Shown piece by piece: positions 15,090-20,781 of a DNA stretch of 20,781 nt. Source of the stretch: a virus; the IMG/VR virus record IMGVR_UViG_3300034060_000098, positions 1 to 20,781 of that record; one strand, 5' to 3'. The position numbers and the translations under genes were made by a program. The notes below the pieces were generated by a model that was given only the letters and a program-made list of their open reading frames with translations, searched no databases and was not told the DNA's origin. Within the stretch, counting starts at the first letter, position 1; every line of letters starts with the position of its first letter.

Positions 15090-15224
15090 ATGAAATGCGC
15101 AAATTGTGGAACAGCCCTGAGTTGTGGCTGCCAAAAGAGAACAACTAAAGACGGTAAACAAATGTGTACACATTGTATACACAAACCAAAACCTGTTGCT
15201 AAAACTATTGATACACCTAAATAA
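15090..15224 (+). CDS. Small zinc-ribbon-like Cys protein (44 aa)
   Basis: A 44-codon frame from ATG 15090 begins MKCANCGTALSCGCQKR and continues with QMCTHCIHKPKP. Two CxxC pairs (C3/C6 and C26/C29) flank a CxC (C12, C14), which is the ligand pattern of a minimal zinc ribbon. The leader ACCAACATAT just before the start resembles the ACCAACAAAC leaders at 6297 and 9254, which supports the start. It sits between the 185-aa Cys-rich protein and the 765-aa beta-propeller protein, 8 bases before the latter. Possible roles are metal binding, fibre assembly or chaperoning; none is proven. Confidence 0.68.
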   Translation: MKCANCGTALSCGCQKRTTKDGKQMCTHCIHKPKPVAKTIDTPK

Positions 15225-15232
15225 ATTAAGAT

Positions 15233-17530
15233 ATGCCCATTATAGGTAAAACATATTATTGTGGTGATGAGGGAAAACTAAAAGTCTATGATCATGCTAC
15301 AAGCATATGGACCGATAAATCTATTAGTGGTTCACCTGCATTCTATGATGTAAAAGCTGATCCCACTAATCCTAATGAAATTATATTAGGAGGATTAGGC
15401 TATCTGTCTAGGTCAGTTGATAGTGGTACTACTCTTGTAACTTGTACAGGTAACTGGAGCGCATATACACCAACTATTTATCGAATAAGTTATACCAATA
15501 ATAATAGTATCATCTATACAGCGGGTATGGGCGGTGTAGCAAAATCTACAGATGGTGGTGTATCATTTAATCGCTTAAATAGTTTTACTGCAGTAATTGG
15601 CCTTCAATGCCTTGCTATTCATTTTATAAATGATTTAGTTGGTATTGCATCTCAAGAATCTAAATTATATAAGACAATTGATGGTGGTGTGTCATGGTTA
15701 CCGTTATATACCGGTAATGTTATAGACTCTGCTTTTCCTAATGACTATATAACAAGTCTGCATTTATCAGCAGATGCATCTACTATTATAGTAACTACAA
15801 AAAGAAAAATATTTAGATCAACAGATGGTGGATTAGGTTTTACTATGGTCCAGTACTTTGGTACAACCGTTGCTGCTATGGGCAAATCACCTAAGTATAC
15901 TAATCTAGCTTGGTCAAGTGATAATATTTTAATTGCTTCTGCAGGTAATGGTAATGTATTGTATTCTTACAATGCAGGTGCTAGTTGGATAAATACAGTA
16001 GGTATGATACCCCCTACAACAATTGACTCTAAATCAGGATCAACCCTTTTTCAAGGATTTACTACAAGTGGTGCCCCAGTTGGATTTTTTAACAGTGACG
16101 CTGATGAAACCATCTATAGATTAGAACAAGTTAATTTAACTACATTTACGGCATCTGTATCTGACACATACGAGAAGTCAGTACTTGCAATGACAAGTTC
16201 TGTAGCTGATGTAACTTGTTATGTATTAACACCCTGTGGTCAAACAGGTGATATTTTAATTGCATCTAATACTGAATTCTCATCTTACCTTGACGGTTTT
16301 GTTAATATTGATGGTTCTTGTTTTTATGTAACAGAATCAGAGGATTGTAGTAATACAATACATGTGGTATATTCTAATATTATCTCGGTTGCAAACTGCG
16401 CAGCATGTGACCCACCTCCGACTATTTATGCTATAAGGGACTGTATAGCACTAGAGCAAACACAATACACAACGGTAGCTTTAACACCAGGTATATCAGG
16501 ATACGTAGGCCAAGTTCTTTATATTGCAGGTTATCCGAATACTTGTTGGTTAGTAGTAGAACAATCAGGTGATTCACCTCAAGCAATAACAATACTAAAT
16601 AATTTTGGAACTTGTCCAGATTGTGCAAGTCAATTACCTGGCCCACCTCCTGTTTATGAGTTGACTAATTGTTTAGATCCTTTAGATATTCTTTATACTT
16701 ATAATTCTCAGTTTGCAGAACCTGCAGAACTTGAGCAGGTTGTTAAAATAACACAAGATACAGATCCAAGAAGTTGTTGGAAAGTAGCAGAAATTCCTTT
16801 TGATGATCAAGCAATTAGTAATCTTACTATATACGTAGATGAGGAAGGAGTTCTTCAAATATTTAAAGACTGTGAGTGCTGTCTTCCAGCACCAGATCCA
16901 GCTCCTATAAAGTATACAAGAGTTATTCCTAAGCCTGATAGAAAGTTTTATCAGATCCAGCAGAGTCAGTGTGATATAACGGCTAACATAAGATTTGCAG
17001 ATGGTTACTACAGACTGTTTAAAGAGTTAAAGTATGGTATAAGTAATCAATGCGATGGTATTAACCTAGAAAGATTATGGATTAAAAAGAATTTATCAGA
17101 CTTAGCTGTTATCAATGATCCTACAGCCTGTATAATAACAACACCTGTTGTTCCAGTTATTTGTCCAGAACCTTCAGGTAATCCTTTTATACCACCACCT
17201 CCACCTATAACTTATACATTTACAGTAGGAGCGTATGGAGTTGATCCAGGTACTTTTGGTTGCACACAGTGTCTTGATGGGAGTGCCCCTAGCGGAGGTG
17301 CTAATCTTTGTCCTCAATTTAATCTGGTACTTGATTATAATATTTTAGATAGCCTGGATCCTTTTTCTGCATACGTATTTAATTATAATGGTAATTGTTT
17401 ATGGGCAATTGGATTTACAATAGTTGCTGGTTCCGATCCTACTTTTCAAACATATACTATGACCTCAGCAAATATTACAAGTATAGTTTTAGAAGATGGT
17501 GTTTTGCCATGCTTATTATGCGGAGGATAA
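15233..17530 (+). CDS. Asp-box beta-propeller tail/fibre protein with Cys repeats
   Basis: The N-terminal about 260 residues form a BNR/Asp-box beta-propeller. Five boxes are visible at 61-68 (SVDSGTTL), 105-112 (STDGGVSF), 148-155 (TIDGGVSW), 196-203 (STDGGLGF) and 245-252 (SYNAGASW, degenerate). Such propellers occur in sialidases and glycan-binding proteins. No catalytic sialidase residues are recognised here, so binding is likelier than cleavage. Residues about 330-550 hold three Cys-rich repeats of 67-76 residues, separated by Pro-rich linkers (DPPP, GPPP, PAPDPAP). A Pro6 linker (FIPPPPPIT) leads to a C-terminal Cys-rich domain ending LPCLLCGG. No signal peptide is present. It is likely a host-surface-binding tail appendage or fibre, expressed with its Cys-rich neighbours. 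Confidence 0.75.
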   Translation: MPIIGKTYYCGDEGKLKVYDHATSIWTDKSISGSPAFYDVKADPTNPNEIILGGLGYLSRSVDSGTTLVTCTGNWSAYTPTIYRISYTNNNSIIYTAGMGGVAKSTDGGVSFNRLNSFTAVIGLQCLAIHFINDLVGIASQESKLYKTIDGGVSWLPLYTGNVIDSAFPNDYITSLHLSADASTIIVTTKRKIFRSTDGGLGFTMVQYFGTTVAAMGKSPKYTNLAWSSDNILIASAGNGNVLYSYNAGASWINTVGMIPPTTIDSKSGSTLFQGFTTSGAPVGFFNSDADETIYRLEQVNLTTFTASVSDTYEKSVLAMTSSVADVTCYVLTPCGQTGDILIASNTEFSSYLDGFVNIDGSCFYVTESEDCSNTIHVVYSNIISVANCAACDPPPTIYAIRDCIALEQTQYTTVALTPGISGYVGQVLYIAGYPNTCWLVVEQSGDSPQAITILNNFGTCPDCASQLPGPPPVYELTNCLDPLDILYTYNSQFAEPAELEQVVKITQDTDPRSCWKVAEIPFDDQAISNLTIYVDEEGVLQIFKDCECCLPAPDPAPIKYTRVIPKPDRKFYQIQQSQCDITANIRFADGYYRLFKELKYGISNQCDGINLERLWIKKNLSDLAVINDPTACIITTPVVPVICPEPSGNPFIPPPPPITYTFTVGAYGVDPGTFGCTQCLDGSAPSGGANLCPQFNLVLDYNILDSLDPFSAYVFNYNGNCLWAIGFTIVAGSDPTFQTYTMTSANITSIVLEDGVLPCLLCGG
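16220..16882 (+). repeat. Three tandem Cys-rich protein repeats
   Basis: The repeats are at 16220-16420, 16427-16651 and 16655-16882. Each runs roughly Tyr-x-Leu/Ile-x2-Cys, then Thr/Tyr-rich strand, then Cys-Trp/Phe-x-Val (GSCFYVTE, NTCWLVVEQ, RSCWKVAEI), then a C-x-x-C or CxCC end (NCAACD, TCPDCA, DCECCL) and a Pro-rich linker. DNA identity is low, so the duplication is old. Confidence 0.7.
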
Positions 17531-17567
17531 ATTTTGATAATAGATAAAAAAACAGTAAATTATATAT

Positions 17568-19070
17568 ATGGCACTTCCTATTCAACCAACTAATACTCAA
17601 GCAGGATGTAATCCTGTTTCAAGTAACTGCGTAATCTGGCAGGGACCGGATATTCCATGCATTACATTATGCAGAGGAGATAGTATTTCTGATGTTACTT
17701 ATAAGGTAGCAATAGAGATATGCACATTGGTAGATCAGTTAAGTCTTACTACTCCTGGTTTTGATTTATCATGCTTTCCGCCTATTTGTCCAAAGCCTGA
17801 GAATATTCATGATCTTATTCAGTTTATCTTAGATCAACTTTGTGCACTTACAACAGGAACATCCACTACTACAGGTACAAGTAAATCTTTAGTTCCTGGA
17901 GAAGTTCCTGTAACCAATTGTCAAGAATCAATGAGCTGTTTAGTTCCAATTGCTTCTTGTTTTCAATATACTGATGGATTTGGTAATCTTGTTGTAGAAA
18001 TGTCTATTGCAGATTATGCTGCAGCAATTGGATCAAGAGTTTGCTCTATTGCAAGCAGCTTAACGGCCCTAACAAATACAGTAACAGATATCAATGATAG
18101 ATTGATAATAATTGAAGCTTGTGATCCTTGTAATCCCGTATACCCCCCTATTACAATTCCTACTAGTTGTTTAACTGCTGGAACTAATATTGATATTAGT
18201 GATTTTGTAGAGAACCTTGAGACTACATTCTGTGCTCTTCAAAACTCTACAGGTACACCTTCTCAGATTTATTCAGCCATTTCACAAGAGTGTATAAACT
18301 TAGATACATCACCTTCCCTAACTAACACATCCGTTAACATGGGTAGTTTGCCAGGATGGGTATTGGCAGGTAGTTATAACACTATGGCAGATGCAATCAA
18401 CAATATGTGGATTACTATTTGTGATATGCGTAATGCAGTATACAATGTAGTTACTACATGCTGCACACCAAGCTGCGATGATGTTGATGTAACTATGACA
18501 GCATCTTACACATCACCAAGTATCCTTGTTGATCTAACTGGTTCTATTGGATCATTTACAGATTGCTATGCAGCAGGTTGTTACATAACAATAACCGATG
18601 CATATGGTAATGCCTATACTACACAAATTAATGTTGCATCTAATATTAATGGAGCACCTGTTCCAATTAATATAACCGCAACATCTTTAAATGCTTATAC
18701 TGACTATACCGTAAGTCTTAACTTATGTATGGATGATACAATAGCTGGTTTAAAGTGTAGCCAATCTTTAAATTATTCAATTGTGAATAGTGCACTTTGT
18801 CCATCTGTAACTTACTCTGCAGACGTTACTTATATTGATTATGTGTTTGCTAATCCATTATCAAGTCCTGTTACGTACATGCTTGAGTGTTGGAATTCAG
18901 CTCAAACTGCAATTGTAACCACAGTATCTTCTATAAATCCTGCAGTGGGTCCTGTACTTGGACAAATAACAGGTCTTGTAGCAGCTACTAATTATCAAAT
19001 TCGTATGAGAGTAATTATAGGATCAACAATCACAGATTGTCCATTTACCTCAGTAACTACTAAACCCTAA
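17568..19070 (+). CDS. Fibre-like structural protein with repeated Cys helices and FN3 domains
   Basis: The first about 300 of 500 residues contain five short helix-like segments. Each carries a hydrophobic-Cys step (I51-C52 in EICTLVDQL, L91-C92 in DQLCALTTG, V158-C159 in SRVCSIASS, F221-C222 in TTFCALQNS, I284-C285 in ITICDMRNA) and is separated by Pro/Cys loops (CFPPICPKP, EACDPCNP, TTCCTPSCDD). The motif NCVIWQGPDIPCITLCRGDS near the N-terminus is one I recall from Bacteroidota phage structural proteins. Residues about 305-402 and 404-500 look like two fibronectin type III domains (for example LNAYTDYTVSLNL and ITGLVAATNYQIRMRV). This suggests a multimeric head or tail fibre. It lies 37 bases after the beta-propeller gene and 5 bases before the next FN3 gene. 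Confidence 0.7.
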   Translation: MALPIQPTNTQAGCNPVSSNCVIWQGPDIPCITLCRGDSISDVTYKVAIEICTLVDQLSLTTPGFDLSCFPPICPKPENIHDLIQFILDQLCALTTGTSTTTGTSKSLVPGEVPVTNCQESMSCLVPIASCFQYTDGFGNLVVEMSIADYAAAIGSRVCSIASSLTALTNTVTDINDRLIIIEACDPCNPVYPPITIPTSCLTAGTNIDISDFVENLETTFCALQNSTGTPSQIYSAISQECINLDTSPSLTNTSVNMGSLPGWVLAGSYNTMADAINNMWITICDMRNAVYNVVTTCCTPSCDDVDVTMTASYTSPSILVDLTGSIGSFTDCYAAGCYITITDAYGNAYTTQINVASNINGAPVPINITATSLNAYTDYTVSLNLCMDDTIAGLKCSQSLNYSIVNSALCPSVTYSADVTYIDYVFANPLSSPVTYMLECWNSAQTAIVTTVSSINPAVGPVLGQITGLVAATNYQIRMRVIIGSTITDCPFTSVTTKP

Positions 19071-19075
19071 CTAAA

Positions 19076-19618
19076 ATGGCTTGTTCAACTTGTCAATCTA
19101 CAAATACATCATGCGGTTGTAAGGATCTTCCCCTTACAACTGCACCTGTGTATACATGTCCTCCTGATATTAAATGCCCGGATCCAACTCCATGCTATGA
19201 GACTATCCAAGACACTTGTGTAAAACATGGTAACTATAGCATCATTAACTTTGGAGAACTATTTGCAGGCGGTGACTCTTACCCAGCATTACCAGCAGGA
19301 GCATCGTTAGAAAATGCTTATCAGGCTATGTCTGTACAAAACTTAGATTCTAATTGTCTTCCTCCTATTAATGTTCACCCTAGTTATGTAGGTACAACAG
19401 CTATTATACTTAACTGGGAAGATACTGGTGCTGATAGCTACACTGTAGATTATGGAACTGTAGAAGGAGTTTATACAACATCACCTATCTTAACAACTCC
19501 TACGTTTACACTTACTCTTTTAAATTCTAATACCAACTATTATTTTAGAGTTAGAACAGATTGCGATGGGGATAGTTCTATAGGTGCACTCATTATAATA
19601 AAGACATTAACAGCATAA
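19076..19618 (+). CDS. Cys-rich FN3-domain structural protein (180 aa)
   Basis: The N-terminal about 50 residues are very Cys/Pro-rich (MACSTCQSTNTSCGCKD, then CPPDIKCPDPTPC), including the SCGC motif also seen in the small proteins at 10522 and 15090. A short linker domain (INFGELFAGGDSYPALPAGA) precedes a fibronectin type III domain at about 98-180, with the typical landmarks LNWEDTGADSYTVDYGT and LNSNTNYYFRVRTDCDGDSS. No signal peptide is present. It follows the larger FN3 protein by 5 bases and is the last gene before a double-hairpin terminator region, so it closes the Cys-rich module. It is likely a minor fibre or decoration subunit; the specific role is unknown. Confidence 0.7.
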   Translation: MACSTCQSTNTSCGCKDLPLTTAPVYTCPPDIKCPDPTPCYETIQDTCVKHGNYSIINFGELFAGGDSYPALPAGASLENAYQAMSVQNLDSNCLPPINVHPSYVGTTAIILNWEDTGADSYTVDYGTVEGVYTTSPILTTPTFTLTLLNSNTNYYFRVRTDCDGDSSIGALIIIKTLTA

Positions 19619-19633
19619 TAGTCTACGTTTGTT

Positions 19634-19653
19634 GGTTTAATCGTGACTAAACC
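19634..19653 (+). other. Hairpin preceding the terminator
   Basis: GGTTTA (19634-19639) pairs with TAAACC (19648-19653) across an 8-base loop. It lies 5 bases upstream of the next stem and may be part of a two-hairpin termination region or a 3' stabiliser. Confidence 0.4.
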
Positions 19654-19658
19654 AGGAG

Positions 19659-19686
19659 GCCCTCAAGTACAACTTGGGGGCTTTCT
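19659..19686 (+). terminator. Terminator after the Cys-rich module
   Basis: GCCCTCAAG (19659-19667) pairs with CTTGGGGGC (19673-19681), nine pairs with one G-T wobble, around the loop TACAA. It is followed by TTTCT. The U-tract is short, but the stem is strong and it sits between two operons. Confidence 0.8.
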
Positions 19687-19714
19687 ACTACTTGTCTAGT
19701 AATCAATTATGTAT

Positions 19715-19722
19715 TATCTTTC
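19715..19722 (+). promoter_or_regulatory. Promoter-like TATCTTTC element
   Basis: TATCTTTC matches 7 of 8 positions of TAnnTTTG, and a CTTG lies 20 bases upstream (19691-19694), close to the TTTG -33 spacing of Bacteroidota promoters. It overlaps a perfect 6-bp hairpin, CTTTCA (19718-19723) with TGAAAG (19728-19733), which could be an operator or lie in the 5' end of the transcript. It probably drives the gene at 19760. Confidence 0.45.
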
Positions 19723-19759
19723 AAACCTGAAAGAAATTTTGTAAATTGTAGTATACGTT

Positions 19760-20341
19760 ATGAGTAATAACCAAAGACCTGATATAAAAGGACCTAGATT
19801 TAGGAAGAATGTTATAACTACTTTGAACATAGACATGTTTAAAGAATTCATTAACAAGTTCCCTAAATACAAAGACCTTGAGTACAAGGAGTTTAAAGAA
19901 ATTATAATGCATCATTCTGAAGAGATCTGGAAAACTGTTATTACTACCCGAGATGGTATTAAGCTTCCGGAGCATTTGGGAATGTTATTTGGCGCTACTT
20001 GCATCAATGATGGTAATAACTATAAGACTTATTATAGTTATCATAATGATGATGGAGCTGTAGCAAGAAAGAATTGGGAGTCAGATGGGGCATTGGCTAA
20101 AATATTTTATACCAACTATACGCAGAAGGGTACAATGAAAGACTATTCTATGTGGGGGTTTACTCCAATTAGACAGTTTAAGAGAACCTTTTCTGCTGAG
20201 TTTAAGAATAACTGGAAGACCTATGTAACCATAGGCAGACGCGATAATGTATCAGCTTTAATATCAAATAGAACAAAGCCTTTTGTTTTCTCTGAGCTTA
20301 AAGAACAAGATATTTCAACATATAATGAATTTGAATTTTAA
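19760..20341 (+). CDS. Conserved crAss-like phage protein of unknown function (193 aa)
   Basis: This 193-aa soluble, Lys- and aromatic-rich protein has a basic N-terminus (NNQRPDIKGPRFRKN). Segments such as RDGIKLPEHLGMLFGATC, then KNWESDGALAKIFYTNY and WGFTPIRQFKRTFS, match a conserved uncharacterised protein that I recall next to the structural genes of crAss-like phages. The WESDG-x-LAKIFYTNY block and the late basic segments hint at nucleic-acid binding, but no known domain is recognisable. It opens a new operon after the terminator at 19659-19686, and the next gene starts 2 bases after its stop. Confidence 0.75.
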   Translation: MSNNQRPDIKGPRFRKNVITTLNIDMFKEFINKFPKYKDLEYKEFKEIIMHHSEEIWKTVITTRDGIKLPEHLGMLFGATCINDGNNYKTYYSYHNDDGAVARKNWESDGALAKIFYTNYTQKGTMKDYSMWGFTPIRQFKRTFSAEFKNNWKTYVTIGRRDNVSALISNRTKPFVFSELKEQDISTYNEFEF

Positions 20342-20343
20342 CT

Positions 20344-20781
20344 ATGACTACAGTAGGAGAAAGCATATCAAGGGTCCGCTCATTAATAAAAGGTCTTACT
20401 CAAGATGCTTTTATTACTGATAGACTCTTATTCAGTCTTATAACAAAGGCTGCAAAATTTTATCTTAAGCGACAAGATTCACTGAATCAACTGCTTAAGT
20501 ATAACAGTATATTTAAAACTTTACCTTGCGTCGAGCTTATTGAGATAGACAAGGTTGAGGCATGCTGTGATGTTCAGTCTGGGGTAATAATAAAACGCAC
20601 TAGAGAAAAGTTACCTAATCTTATGGAGGGCACCTATGGCCCATTGCTTAGAAGTGTGACTTCTGTTGATGGGTCATTCTTTGTATATAAAACAGACCCT
20701 GCTCAATATACAGCAATGACTAAGACTACCAAGTTTAGGTACAATAAGACTAAGTACTTTTGGTACCTTAACGGCTATTTG
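20344..20781 (+). CDS. Neck/ring-type structural protein, 3' partial
   Basis: The frame from ATG 20344 is open to the window's right edge (146 codons seen), so the gene continues beyond it. It begins with a helical region (VRSLIKGLTQDAFITDRLLF, ending AKFYLKRQD) followed by a beta-rich part (VELIEIDKVEACCDVQSG, IIKRTREKLPNLMEGTYGPL). I recall this DAFITDR...KVEACC...KRTREKLP pattern from a conserved crAss-like structural protein. Residue spacing parallels the connector candidate at 11483, with the [RK]RQ step, an I-D before a CC pair, and then a basic strand. A role in the neck or tail hub is likely. It lies two bases after the 193-aa gene, suggesting coupled translation. Confidence 0.75.
   Translation, partial: MTTVGESISRVRSLIKGLTQDAFITDRLLFSLITKAAKFYLKRQDSLNQLLKYNSIFKTLPCVELIEIDKVEACCDVQSGVIIKRTREKLPNLMEGTYGPLLRSVTSVDGSFFVYKTDPAQYTAMTKTTKFRYNKTKYFWYLNGYL

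Noticed and set aside
15233-16012. Sialidase activity for the beta-propeller protein
   Set aside because: Asp-boxes are structural; the arginine triad and FRIP-type motif of sialidases were not seen.
1-20781. tRNA genes, CRISPR arrays, insertion sequences, integrase or attachment sites
   Set aside because: Looked for cloverleaf-type segments, regularly spaced repeats, transposase or recombinase motifs and long terminal repeats; none was seen.

Overview
The window is one strongly co-oriented block (every supported gene is on the + strand) from the virion-morphogenesis region of a tailed double-stranded DNA phage. The DNA is AT-rich. The genes lack Shine-Dalgarno sequences and start after A-rich leaders. 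Several intergenic spaces carry a TATCTTT element resembling the Bacteroidota -7 box (TAnnTTTG). Together these point to a Bacteroidota host. The order nuclease, small conserved protein, terminase large subunit, portal, scaffold-like protein, major capsid protein, and the family resemblance of several proteins (nuclease, portal, the 193-aa protein at 19760, the connector-like proteins at 11483 and 20344) suggest a crAss-like phage, probably an environmental lineage. That lineage assignment rests on recalled family resemblance, not on a search.

Layout. 2-7525: packaging and procapsid genes, tightly packed (5'-truncated PD-(D/E)XK nuclease, unknown protein, TerL, portal, acidic scaffold candidate). 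7558-9177: major capsid protein, followed by a strong terminator and a promoter-like element. 9264-12789: an unknown 339-aa protein, then a run of five very small lysine-rich proteins (including a DUF6321-like one), a head-tail connector candidate and a complete ferritin. 12858-14426: a second large virion protein, closed by a terminator/promoter unit that resembles the one after the capsid gene. 14515-19618: a cysteine-rich module with a 185-aa protein, a 44-aa zinc-ribbon-like protein, a 765-aa beta-propeller (Asp-box) protein, and two FN3-containing fibre-like proteins. After a double-hairpin terminator region, 19760-20781 begins another structural operon and runs off the window.

The most striking feature is a ferritin with an apparently intact ferroxidase centre and an extra N-terminal tail of about 36 residues, set inside the virion-protein block beside several cysteine-rich small proteins. 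No tRNA, rRNA, CRISPR array or insertion sequence was recognised. No gene-free stretch exceeds 300 bases; the longest is 19619-19759, which holds the terminator and promoter signals listed.
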